Counted from the stretch's first letter, positions 1 to 6,604 are shown. The stretch is 18,402 bases of DNA from Clostridium sp. CAG:628 (GCA_000438415.1 FR902227.1:12433-30834); one strand, 5' to 3'. Program-made: numbers and translations. Notes: generated by a model from the letters alone, not told the origin.

Positions 1-221
1 TATATTCTTATTTCATATAAACCGCCTATATAAGATTCTACACAAACTTTATTTTTTTCTCTTTCTATTTTCTCTAAACTTTTACCTGCTACTACGATTT
101 TGGTGTAAACACCAAAATCGTAATTTATGCTATTATTCCTTTGAGAACAAGCAATTTGTGCTTGTTCTATAACAACAGAAAAGTATCTACATGATAAATT
201 GATATTAGTTTTAAATCTCAC
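1..221 (-). CDS. Partial hypothetical protein, GTG start, runs off left edge
   Basis: The minus strand is open for 73 codons from a GTG at 221-219 to the window edge. A TAA sits directly before the GTG, so no upstream start is possible in this frame, and there is no ATG. The start overlaps the last 11 bases of the upstream kinase-like gene, suggesting translational coupling; a weak GAAAG lies upstream. The product begins (V/M)RFKTNINLSCRY and continues with a segment like VVIEQAQIACSQRNN, then YDFGVYTKIVVAGKSLEK. I do not recognise the family and the C-terminus is missing. The long open frame in such AT-rich DNA, the protein-like composition and the position in an apparent operon support a real gene. 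The two strong inverted repeats at 93-122 and 144-168 lie inside it. A decayed gene cannot be excluded. Confidence 0.55.
   Translation of the reverse strand, partial: MRFKTNINLSCRYFSVVIEQAQIACSQRNNSINYDFGVYTKIVVAGKSLEKIEREKNKVCVESYIGGLYEIRI
93..122. repeat. Perfect inverted repeat, 14-bp arms, 2-bp spacer
   Basis: Arms TACGATTTTGGTGT (93-106) and ACACCAAAATCGTA (109-122) are exact reverse complements separated by AA. No T-run follows on either strand, so it is not a classical terminator. It lies within the frame of the partial gene at 1-221. Confidence 0.9.
144..168. repeat. Perfect inverted repeat, 10-bp arms, 5-bp spacer
   Basis: Arms AGAACAAGCA (144-153) and TGCTTGTTCT (159-168) flank ATTTG. 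It is the second strong palindrome within 80 bp, again inside the partial gene and without a T-run. Confidence 0.9.
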
Positions 222-747
222 TTAGCTTACTTTCTAACTCTTCTATCGATCCATCATTATTTATTACATAATCATAGTCATTATAATTATCAAGTGCAGT
301 TTCAGTAATATGTTGTTTTTCTTTTTCAGTCAAAATATTCATATCTTTTCTAGTAATATGTACACTTACTACATTACTAAATACTTTCTTTATATCTTCT
401 ATCTCTTCAGGAAATCTTGCATCTCCTATAATTATGACATCAAAGAATTTACTATAAACTTTTATGTCTTCTATTGTTCTATTAATAAAGAATTTATCGT
501 CTATTGTATTTCTTATAATGTCTGTTCCTAAAACTTGTAATAAAGTTCTAGGCTTTGTCTCGTCAAAGCCATCCCAGTCACTTATTCTTTTAGCATACTC
601 TTTTATATAACTTGCATAAAATAAACAAATTACTTTCTTACCAAGACTTTCATACTTCTTTTTTATTATTTCCATAGAAGTATCTTTACCACTTCTAGCT
701 TTACCTGATAGTATTATTATCTTTGCTTCTTCTGTTCTCAATTCCAT
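211..747 (-). CDS. P-loop deoxynucleoside monophosphate kinase-like protein
   Basis: A 178-residue P-loop protein. The N-terminus reads KIIILSGKARSGKDT, a Walker A motif of the nucleoside-monophosphate kinase type (G-x4-GKD, about residues 13-21). A second conserved-looking strand and acidic segment, VIIIGDARFPEEIE, follows near residues 103-116. This combination resembles phage T4-type dNMP kinases and dephospho-CoA-kinase-like folds; the predicted role is phosphorylation of a small nucleotide substrate in the cytoplasm. The start is the ATG at 747, preceded by AAGGAGAG at good spacing. A promoter with a 17-bp spacer (780-808) lies just upstream, so the gene starts its own transcription unit and continues into the overlapping gene at 1-221. 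Substrate is not deducible; another P-loop kinase is possible. Confidence 0.7.
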   Translation of the reverse strand: MELRTEEAKIIILSGKARSGKDTSMEIIKKKYESLGKKVICLFYASYIKEYAKRISDWDGFDETKPRTLLQVLGTDIIRNTIDDKFFINRTIEDIKVYSKFFDVIIIGDARFPEEIEDIKKVFSNVVSVHITRKDMNILTEKEKQHITETALDNYNDYDYVINNDGSIEELESKLSEI

Positions 748-779
748 AAATTCACTCTCCTTAAATAAGTTCTGTATCC

Positions 780-808
780 ATTATATAACACAAACATATT
801 TTTGTAAA
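780..808 (-). promoter_or_regulatory. Sigma-A type promoter of the kinase-like gene
   Basis: On the minus strand a -35 TTTACA (808-803), a 17-bp spacer and a -10 TATAAT (785-780) precede the kinase-like gene by about 35 bp. It begins two bases before the end of the next gene's stop codon at 811. Confidence 0.8.
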
Positions 809-810
809 TA

Positions 811-1449
811 CTATTTTAACTTTTTTGTATATAAATATTCTTCAATGTGTATTTGATCTTCTAAAACTAGCTCTTTTAACTCTTTAAAAAGTGTCATGAA
901 TGGAGTATAGAAGTAGTTATATGCTGAACCACTTGTCCTTATTCTAACAGTAGTTCTATTTTTAGGATGAAATAAATCTTGTTTTTCAGTGTCACCCTTA
1001 TCAAAAGTAATTTTAATTAAGCCCTTATCCTTTATTATTTTAAAAGACGGACCTGAATCACGCGGATAATCATCACACTTCCATACTATTTTACCTTCAT
1101 TTACCAGATTAGTATAGTAGTCTTGCTTTTTTATAATTTCAAATTTTCTATCATTCATTTTAGAATAATCTTCATAACTAATAAATTTATTATCAAAATT
1201 CCCTAAAAACTCACTCATGTAATAATCAAAACTACTTTGGTTAAACACGTCAGCACTAATAATAGTTTCATATAATTTCGAAAACAACTCATAAATTTGA
1301 TAGTCTTCTTTTGTTATGACAAACTCACTTGTATCTTCTACTACAAAATACAAGTCTAAATTAGGTGCATACTCTATAGTTAGTTTTTTCTTACCATTTA
1401 AAATAGTAATATATCCATAATCATTGTTAAAACTTTTTTCTAACTCCAT
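811..1449 (-). CDS. Hypothetical protein downstream of a T-box
   Basis: A 212-residue protein starting MELEKSFNNDYGYITILNG. The ATG at 1449 is chosen because GGGAGG lies 5 bases upstream; an in-frame extension of 11 codons would run into the T-box terminator and lacks a ribosome site. It has no signal peptide or membrane segment, is rich in aromatic and charged residues, and carries a C-terminal half with the pattern RTTVRIRTSGSAYNYFYTP. I do not recognise the family, and no catalytic motif is evident. It ends with TAG right at the promoter of the kinase-like gene and has no clear terminator. Its transcription should be controlled by the T-box at 1467-1656, which is odd because it is neither an aminoacyl-tRNA synthetase nor an obvious amino-acid gene. 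Confidence 0.8.
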   Translation of the reverse strand: MELEKSFNNDYGYITILNGKKKLTIEYAPNLDLYFVVEDTSEFVITKEDYQIYELFSKLYETIISADVFNQSSFDYYMSEFLGNFDNKFISYEDYSKMNDRKFEIIKKQDYYTNLVNEGKIVWKCDDYPRDSGPSFKIIKDKGLIKITFDKGDTEKQDLFHPKNRTTVRIRTSGSAYNYFYTPFMTLFKELKELVLEDQIHIEEYLYTKKLK

Positions 1450-1466
1450 AAAACCTCCCTTCAAAT

Positions 1467-1656
1467 AAAAAAGATGGCACATAAGGAGTGCAACAAATGC
1501 ACGGTACCATCCTATTATTTACTTAATTACATATAACGGTGTTATCCGGCCAAGATTAATGGCACTTAAAGAATAGCTTCAGAATAAACTTCTTACTCTT
1601 TTCCACCAACCAAGAGTTCTCTATTTAGAATATCTTATCTTACTTATTTCTTTTTT
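1467..1656 (-). promoter_or_regulatory. T-box leader, probable alanine (GCU) specifier
   Basis: Minus-strand RNA carries AGGATGGTACCGTG (1513-1500), close to the T-box consensus AGGGTGGTACCGCG. A terminator follows: GATGGTAC pairs with GTGCCATC (1480-1473) and is followed by six T. A Stem III-like hairpin (ATAAC-ACC-GTTAT) precedes it. The apical Stem I loop looks like GGTTGGTGGAA closed by CTCTT/AAGAG. Below it, TGAA-GCT-A (followed by TTCTTT) fits the specifier loop, with GCU (Ala) followed by the usual purine. The lower stem partner AAAGAA and an AGTA motif lie inside the last codons of the preceding permease gene, so the 5' arm overlaps coding sequence. The T-box itself is firm; the specifier assignment is a reading by eye. 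Confidence 0.85.
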
Positions 1657-2796
1657 AACATTTTCTTCTTTTGCATATCCAAAGAATTCATATTTTTCAT
1701 CAAAGAATATATACAAACTTTTTAACATTGCAACAACTGGAGTTGCAATAATCATTCCCATTATACCAAAGAAATGTCCAAAAATCAATAATGATATAAC
1801 TATTGTAACTGGATGTAAGTCTAGTTTTTTTCCTATTACTATCGGATGTAAGAAGTTGCTTTCAAGTGCTTGTGCAACTATGATAAATATTAAAACTAAT
1901 AAACCAGTTACTGGACTTTGACTAAATCCTACAAGAATTGCAGGTATTCCACCAATGTAAGGACCAATATAAGGAATAATGTTAGTAAATGCACAGAAGA
2001 ATGCAAAGAATACAGGTGCATTAAGTCCAATTAGGCTAAATCCTATAATTGAAATTATAAAAAGTATTAGTGTATCAATAAATGTTCCATTAATGAAACT
2101 ATATACAATTCCACCTAGTTCACTAAATATTCTTTCAGTATCAGCCTTAAACTTCTTAGGTACAATATTTAAAATATGTTTACTAAAGTTATTAAAGTTA
2201 AATAATAGATAGAAGCCTATTACTACACCTATTGCAAATTTACCTATTCCACTTGCTAAATCTTGTACTATAGTTATAACCTTAGTAGGCATATCTGTAC
2301 TTATACTCTTTGAAAAATCATTAACATAATTTATAAAATCAACTTTAACACTAGACATATCTATATTAGTACTATCAGTAATTCTTAAGAATACTTTATC
2401 TACTATTTCTTCACCATTTTTAAGTAAGTCAGGTATCATTTTGGCAATATCATTAAGTTGTGTTATTAAACTTGGTATAATTGCTAAACAGAATAAATAA
2501 ATTGCTACAAAGAATAATAAGAATACTAAGACAGTTGATAAACTTCTTTTCATTCCATGACTTGTTAATTTGTTAACTAGTGGATTTAGAAGCCATGCAA
2601 TTATAAATCCAATAAAGAAAGGACTTATTACACTTAAAATTGTACCAATTATTGGAAATATATTAAGTGTTCTTAGTAAAAATATTATTCCTCCAATTAA
2701 TGCTATTACCATTACAAAATAACTTAATTTTAATATTTTATTGCCTGTTGTTATTGCTTCATTTAATTCTTCAATATTTACTTTTTCTTTTTTCAT
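1621..2796 (-). CDS. AI-2E family (PerM/YrrI-like) membrane transporter
   Basis: A 391-residue membrane protein of usual length for the AI-2E/PerM family (putative exporters; substrates vary and are mostly unproven). Two N-terminal hydrophobic segments lie near residues 22-45 and 48-70, followed by one near 85-112. After a soluble stretch come several C-terminal helices. Family-like features include PFFIGFIIAWLLNPLV near the N-terminus, IPYIGPYIGGIPAILVGF in the middle and a late HPIVIGKKLDLHPVTIVISLLI segment. The ATG at 2796 has AAGGTGA about 5 bases upstream. In Bacillus a homologue (yrrI) lies between recD2 and alaS; here recD2 and a small protein lie upstream in the same order. The 3' end seems to double as the 5' arm of the T-box. 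Confidence 0.9.
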   Translation of the reverse strand: MKKEKVNIEELNEAITTGNKILKLSYFVMVIALIGGIIFLLRTLNIFPIIGTILSVISPFFIGFIIAWLLNPLVNKLTSHGMKRSLSTVLVFLLFFVAIYLFCLAIIPSLITQLNDIAKMIPDLLKNGEEIVDKVFLRITDSTNIDMSSVKVDFINYVNDFSKSISTDMPTKVITIVQDLASGIGKFAIGVVIGFYLLFNFNNFSKHILNIVPKKFKADTERIFSELGGIVYSFINGTFIDTLILFIISIIGFSLIGLNAPVFFAFFCAFTNIIPYIGPYIGGIPAILVGFSQSPVTGLLVLIFIIVAQALESNFLHPIVIGKKLDLHPVTIVISLLIFGHFFGIMGMIIATPVVAMLKSLYIFFDEKYEFFGYAKEENVKKEISKIRYSK

Positions 2797-2889
2797 AATG
2801 TCACCTTCTTACTTAATTCTATCAAATATTTATTAAAATATAAACAAAAATGTAAAATTGTTTACAAAAAAAGTAAAGCAACCAGTTAT
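2797..2889 (-). promoter_or_regulatory. Leader of the AI-2E gene with an inverted repeat and weak promoter
   Basis: TGTAAA-ATTG-TTTACA (2851-2866) is a perfect 6-bp inverted repeat overlapping the T-run of the upstream terminator. Downstream on the minus strand, TTTATA, 17 bp, then TAGAAT can serve as a weak promoter. An operator role for the repeat is only a suggestion. Confidence 0.3.
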
Positions 2890-2900
2890 TTAGTTGCTTT
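2866..2900 (-). terminator. Intrinsic terminator after the small membrane-anchored protein
   Basis: AAAGCAAC (2900-2893) pairs with GTTGCTTT (2882-2875), followed by ACT and seven T. The stem begins inside the last codons of the 46-residue gene. Confidence 0.8.
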
Positions 2901-3030
2901 TCATTAATTGGTTAGCAGTCTTAGCAAGAGTTTTCTTTTCTTTTTTCATTAGTTTCATGATATCTTTACTATATTTACTAGCTACTACTCCTACCGTTAC
3001 ACCACCTAACATATACATTAGATTCTTCAT
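2890..3030 (-). CDS. Small membrane-anchored protein, 46 aa
   Basis: A short ORF starting MKNLMYMLGGVTVGVVASKY and ending in a lysine-rich helix (KKEKKTLAKTANQLMKSN). An excellent AGGTGA ribosome site lies 6 bases before the ATG at 3030. The N-terminal 17 residues form one glycine-rich hydrophobic helix and the rest is cationic and amphipathic, so a single-pass protein with a cytoplasmic tail is likely, similar in layout to YtxH/DUF3918-type small proteins. It starts 39 bases after recD2 and is followed by a terminator, so it is probably co-transcribed with recD2. A small DUF3918 gene (yrzR) occupies a comparable place in Bacillus from memory; the family match is unproven. Confidence 0.75.
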   Translation of the reverse strand: MKNLMYMLGGVTVGVVASKYSKDIMKLMKKEKKTLAKTANQLMKSN

Positions 3031-3069
3031 GTAATCACCTCATTATTAGGTTTAACATTTTTTTATTTT

Positions 3070-5241
3070 TTATACGAAAAATGTTTTTAATGAAGTAAGC
3101 CTGTTTTCGGAAGTATTTTCTTTAATACTATAGTTTAAACTATCTAATGAACCTACAATAATTAAACTTTTTTTAGCCCTTGTTACTGCCGTATATATTA
3201 GTTTATTATATAACATTCTTTTCATGCTTTTTGGCAGTACTAGAATAACATTATCATATTCACTACCTTGACTTTTATGAACACTTATTGCATATGCTAA
3301 AGAAAACTCTTCAAATTTATTTTTAGTATATGATACAATATTTCCATTATAGTTTATTTCTACAATAGGATTTTTACTATTAATAATTCTAGAGATGTAA
3401 CCAATGTCTCCATTATATATATTGTTATCAACATCATTTACTAGTTGAATTACTTTATCTTGTTCTCTAAATAATGTATTTCTTATAATTATTTCGTTTT
3501 TAGAGTCAGTTTCCTTATTAAATATGTCTTGCATTAAAGCATTTATGCTGTCAATTCCATTTTCACCTTTATACATTGGTACTAATACTTGTAAGTTATC
3601 TATATTTAAATCTTTTTCTTTTGCTTTTAAAAGAATTTCAGTTAGATAGTTTCTAATAAGTAAGTCTTGTGTGTTTATAAAATTAAAGTCATTATGTTTT
3701 TCAGGAATACTAGTAAACTCGTATCTTTCTTTAATTAGTGTAGAAAGAGAAATTATGTATGAATCTTTTTTAGTTCTATATATTTCAGTTAAATATATTT
3801 TAGGTAACTTTTCTACTTCTAATAAGTCTTTTAATATGTTTCCTGGTGCAATACTAGGAAGTTGATTAGCATCTCCTACTAAGATAAGTTTTATATTAGG
3901 TACTAAGCCATCTAGCAAACTATTAAATAAGAAAATATCTACCATACTTACTTCATCTATTATTACTAGTTTTGTTTTTACTGGATTAAATCTGTTAACA
4001 CTAAATTCTTTTGTTTCCTTATTCCATTTTAAAAATTTATGTATTGTACTTGTTTTTCTAAGTACGCTTTCACTAAGACGCTTTGATGCTCTTCCAGTTG
4101 GTGCTAATAAAGTGATATCAGAACTTGTAATACTAGGATTTAACTGTTCGTATATATCTACTACTGCTTTAATAATTGTGGTTTTACCTGTACCTGGTCC
4201 TCCTGAAATAATGAAAAAGTTATTTGTTAAACTATTTATTACTGCATTTTTTTGGTCAGTGTTAAACTTTATATCATTAACTTTTTCATAAGTATTTATC
4301 ATACTTTCTATTTTTTCTTTAGAATTAACATCTGTTATTTTAGTTAAATAATCTATAGAAGAGGCTACACTGGTTTCAGTTTCATAAATATAATTGAGAG
4401 TAATATACTCTTTAACTTTGACTACTTCCATAGTTGTTATTAAATCTTCTAGAGTACTTAGAAATAAGGTTGAAGGAAGTGTATCATTAAAAAACTTTGA
4501 CATATATAAATATAAAGACTCTTTGTCTACTAAAGTGTTACCTGTTTCGTAGCACATATTTTTAATTGAATACTTTATTAAGGCACTTACTCTTATGTTA
4601 TCAAATTCATTATGAAAACTTGTATATATTTTATCTAATTTTAGGAAATTTATATCATTTTCTAAAGCATATATATTGTTTTCTATTATATCAAAACACC
4701 TACTTTTGTATTTATTTATTATTTTTAATGATTCATCTGTTGTAAAACCAAGTTTATTAAATTCAAGTATTATTTCTTGTTCTTTTTCAAATTCATTCAT
4801 TTTATTACTTAATTCATTTAGTTTTTTTTCATTCATTCCTTTTATTTTTAAAAGAAGTGGATTTTTAGCTTTTATTTCTTCAATAGTATTTTCTTTAAAA
4901 GTGTCAACTATCTTTTTTGCTGTTTTTTCACCTATTCCTTTAAATATTCCACTACTTAGGTAACTTATTAAACCATCAGTGGTTGATGGAACAACATTAG
5001 AATATTCTTTAACATTAAATTGAAGCCCAAATCTTGGATGAGTTACTAATGAGCCTTTAAACATATATGTTAATTCACTATTTAGTGATACAAAGTTTCC
5101 TGTAAATGTAATTGTTCTACTTACAAATTCTTTTAAGTCTTCACTAGATGATTTCACTCTAAAAAGTCCAACTTTATAACCTGTTGAACTTTCATATAAT
5201 ATTCTTACAACATTTCCTTCTATATAACTATTATTTTCCAT
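3070..5241 (-). CDS. recD2: RecD2 (YrrC) ATP-dependent 5'-3' DNA helicase
   Basis: About 723 residues, normal for RecD2, an SF1B helicase active in DNA repair and fork maintenance without RecBC. The N-terminal domain is followed by a helix-hairpin-helix stretch (GIFKGIGEKTAKKIVDTF, about 98-115), Walker A GGPGTGKTT (347-355), LLAPTGRASKRL (378-389), Walker B LVIIDEVSMVD (425-435), a GDANQLPSI motif (455-463) and C-terminal SVHKSQGSEYDN and YTAVTRAKKSL (682-692). I start at the ATG at 5241 (MENNSYIEG). A TTG six codons upstream is also possible. Neither has a clear Shine-Dalgarno site, and an extended -10-like TGTGTTATATT lies only about 10 bases before the ATG, so the message may be leaderless or nearly so. 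Confidence 0.95.
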   Translation of the reverse strand: MENNSYIEGNVVRILYESSTGYKVGLFRVKSSSEDLKEFVSRTITFTGNFVSLNSELTYMFKGSLVTHPRFGLQFNVKEYSNVVPSTTDGLISYLSSGIFKGIGEKTAKKIVDTFKENTIEEIKAKNPLLLKIKGMNEKKLNELSNKMNEFEKEQEIILEFNKLGFTTDESLKIINKYKSRCFDIIENNIYALENDINFLKLDKIYTSFHNEFDNIRVSALIKYSIKNMCYETGNTLVDKESLYLYMSKFFNDTLPSTLFLSTLEDLITTMEVVKVKEYITLNYIYETETSVASSIDYLTKITDVNSKEKIESMINTYEKVNDIKFNTDQKNAVINSLTNNFFIISGGPGTGKTTIIKAVVDIYEQLNPSITSSDITLLAPTGRASKRLSESVLRKTSTIHKFLKWNKETKEFSVNRFNPVKTKLVIIDEVSMVDIFLFNSLLDGLVPNIKLILVGDANQLPSIAPGNILKDLLEVEKLPKIYLTEIYRTKKDSYIISLSTLIKERYEFTSIPEKHNDFNFINTQDLLIRNYLTEILLKAKEKDLNIDNLQVLVPMYKGENGIDSINALMQDIFNKETDSKNEIIIRNTLFREQDKVIQLVNDVDNNIYNGDIGYISRIINSKNPIVEINYNGNIVSYTKNKFEEFSLAYAISVHKSQGSEYDNVILVLPKSMKRMLYNKLIYTAVTRAKKSLIIVGSLDSLNYSIKENTSENRLTSLKTFFV

Positions 5242-5282
5242 GTATTCAATATAACACAAATTAATAAGAAAAGAAAGAGCAG

Positions 5283-5313
5283 AAAAAAAAAAAGATTACT
5301 TAGTTGGTAACCT
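5283..5313 (-). terminator. Intrinsic terminator with 11-T tail upstream of recD2
   Basis: GGTTAC (5312-5307) pairs with GTAATC (5299-5294), with one G-U pair, followed by eleven T. It ends any transcript coming from 5317-5442. Confidence 0.75.
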
Positions 5314-5440
5314 TTTCATATTTGTTTAAGATTAGTCTTATTCTATAAACTTTTTTCATTTCAAATTTTAGCATATTGCATGGCTTCTTCACTTACTTTT
5401 TTCACGAAGCATTTAATCAACTACATGAATAATATAACAC
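5283..5440 (-). ncRNA. Possible small RNA locus between khpA and recD2
   Basis: The stretch lies between two intrinsic terminators. It contains an extended -10-like element, TGTGTTATATT (5438-5428), at its upstream end and its own strong terminator. An internal hairpin TAAGA-CTAA-TCTTA is present. The only coding potential is very short, for example a GTG frame of 14 codons (MKKVSEEAMQYAKI), with stops in the frame around it. No -35 box is evident. It could equally be a gene remnant or read-through space. Confidence 0.3.
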
Positions 5441-5442
5441 AT

Positions 5443-5477
5443 AAAAAAATCAATATTAAAATGAATCAATATTGATT
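5443..5477 (-). terminator. Terminator of the rpsP-khpA operon
   Basis: AATCAATATT (5477-5468) and AATATTGATT (5457-5448) are perfect 10-bp complements followed by T-rich sequence. The 5' arm lies in the last khpA codons and the stop codon lies at the loop/3' arm boundary. Confidence 0.85.
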
Positions 5478-5698
5478 TTAAGATTTTTAATTCCATCATT
5501 ATATGCTTTTGCTTGAATTAAATTTCTAATAGATTTAGCCACTACTCCTTGCTTACCTATTACACGTGGCATATCACTTTCACTAACTAGTATTTCAAGA
5601 ATATTATCTTCTTCTGTTTGAAAACGTTTTACTTTAACTAAGTCAGCTTCTTTAGCAATATTTGATACTAGGTATTCAGCAAATTCTTCTATACTCAT
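5456..5698 (-). CDS. khpA: KhpA (YlqC) KH-domain RNA-binding protein
   Basis: An 80-residue protein made of one KH domain with the GxxG loop IGKQG (about 47-51) followed by VVAKSIRNLIQAKA. This is the usual size and layout of KhpA, which with KhpB binds RNA and affects cell division and envelope growth in Bacillota. The ATG at 5698 overlaps the rpsP TAA by one base (TAATG), so translation is coupled to ribosomal protein S16. In many Bacillota rimM and trmD follow; here the operon ends after khpA at the terminator 5443-5477. Confidence 0.95.
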   Translation of the reverse strand: MSIEEFAEYLVSNIAKEADLVKVKRFQTEEDNILEILVSESDMPRVIGKQGVVAKSIRNLIQAKAYNDGIKNLKINIDSF

Positions 5699-5964
5699 TA
5701 TTTGCTCACTTTAGAATCATGAAATTTCTTCATAACTCCAGCTTTACTTAATAGATTCTTAACTGTGTCTGTTGGCATAGCACCATTATTTAACCACTTT
5801 AATGCGATTTCTTCATTTATATTAATTTTAGAATCTTCAAGTGGGCTATAAGTACCAACTAATTCGATAAAAGAACCATCTCTTCTATCATGACTATCAG
5901 CTGCAACTATTCTATAGAAAGGTCTTTTTTTAGAACCCATTCTTTTTAATCTTAATTTTACCAT
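5698..5964 (-). CDS. rpsP: 30S ribosomal protein S16
   Basis: An 88-residue protein starting MVKLRLKRMGSKKRPFYRIV and containing DSHDRRDGSFIELVGTYSP and ALKWLNNGAMPTDTVKNLL, typical of S16 of the small ribosomal subunit. The ATG at 5964 is chosen because GGAGGA lies about 7 bases upstream and it gives the conserved N-terminus; a 12-codon in-frame extension runs through the promoter region. It is first in an operon with khpA and is driven by the strong promoter at 5991-6019. Confidence 0.97.
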   Translation of the reverse strand: MVKLRLKRMGSKKRPFYRIVAADSHDRRDGSFIELVGTYSPLEDSKININEEIALKWLNNGAMPTDTVKNLLSKAGVMKKFHDSKVSK

Positions 5965-5990
5965 AATACTTTCCTCCTCTTTGTATGAAT

Positions 5991-6019
5991 ATAATACCAC
6001 TTATTAAAAAAGATGTCAA
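5991..6019 (-). promoter_or_regulatory. Strong rpsP promoter, -35 inside the cotE terminator
   Basis: TTGACA (6019-6014), 17 bp, then TATTAT (5996-5991), with a TG-containing extension (GTGG) before the -10. The -35 box is part of the 3' arm of the cotE terminator hairpin. Confidence 0.9.
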
Positions 6020-6037
6020 CCTTTTTTGGTTTACATC
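6006..6037 (-). terminator. cotE terminator overlapping stop codon and rpsP -35
   Basis: GATGTAAACC (6037-6028) and GGTTGACATC (6021-6012) pair with one mismatch around an A6 loop, followed by T6. The 5' arm contains the cotE stop codon. Confidence 0.85.
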
Positions 6038-6561
6038 AAATAATTTTCATTTACTTCATGGTCTACTTTATCATCTATTTCTTCATTTGATATGTCATCT
6101 ATTATATCAAAGTCTTCATAATTGTTATCCATTATTTGTACTCTTACTTTAGTATCTCCTATTATTTCAATTCCTAAACATTTTTCTATTTCATAATTTA
6201 TTTTATTATTTGTACTACTTACATCTACTACTGTAGGATTTTTTAAACTAGTTATAATTATTTCTGAATCATTAGTTAATACTTGATCATTATTTAAGTG
6301 AACACTAACAATTTCAGTGTAATTAATTTTTCTTGCATCTACATTGGTTTTAGTATTATTATCAAAACTATACCATATGTTAACATCAAAACTTCCTGTA
6401 ATTTTCACCTTACCATCTATACTTTCACCTTTCATGGTATGATTAATCACCCAACAGCCAAGCACGGTATCTATTTTATCAGTTGTAAAAAGTTCATATT
6501 TGTTTCTAAAAGTTTTTTTCCCTTTTCCAATGACAGCTTTTGTAACTATTTCTTTAAACAT
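6031..6561 (-). CDS. cotE: Outer spore coat morphogenetic protein CotE
   Basis: A 176-residue protein closely following Bacillus CotE. The N-terminus is FKEIVTKAVIGKGKKTF, then VLGCWVINHTMKG (about 33-45), and GSFDVNIWYSFDNNTKT (about 56-72), the family hallmark. It continues with EIVSVHL and an EKCLGIEIIGDTKVRVQI segment, and closes with a long acidic tail (DFDIIDDISNEEIDDK). CotE assembles the outer spore coat in the mother cell. GGAGGG lies 5 bases before the ATG at 6561. It stands alone, with its own terminator, divergent from the transglutaminase-like gene. Its presence suggests sporulation ancestry or ability; no other sporulation gene is in the window. Confidence 0.93.
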   Translation of the reverse strand: MFKEIVTKAVIGKGKKTFRNKYELFTTDKIDTVLGCWVINHTMKGESIDGKVKITGSFDVNIWYSFDNNTKTNVDARKINYTEIVSVHLNNDQVLTNDSEIIITSLKNPTVVDVSSTNNKINYEIEKCLGIEIIGDTKVRVQIMDNNYEDFDIIDDISNEEIDDKVDHEVNENYLM

Positions 6562-6577
6562 AGTTTCCCTCCATTAC

Positions 6578-6604
6578 TAATATATGACATATACCTAGAA
6601 AAGT
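6578..6604 (-). promoter_or_regulatory. Candidate sigma-K-like promoter of cotE
   Basis: Minus strand AC (6604-6603), 16 bp, then CATATATTA (6586-6578) matches the sigma-K pattern AC-N16-CATAnnnTA. The spacing to the ribosome site is very short, and AT-rich DNA gives such matches easily. Confidence 0.25.

Noticed and set aside
93..168. CRISPR repeats or an insertion-sequence end
   Set aside because: The two palindromes differ from each other, are not repeated with spacers, and no transposase or cas gene is near.
1483..1620. tRNA gene between the permease and the T-box gene
   Set aside because: The hairpins match T-box architecture and a terminator, not a cloverleaf; no T-arm consensus or acceptor stem is found.
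2851..2866. Catabolite-responsive element before the AI-2E gene
   Set aside because: The repeat TGTAAA-ATTG-TTTACA is 16 bp, two longer than the usual cre site, and lacks its central CG.
5320..5440. Remnant of a coding gene (frame ...KCFVKKVSEEAMQYAKI)
   Set aside because: The open stretch is too short and interrupted by several stops; no family is recognisable, so I kept it only as possible non-coding RNA.
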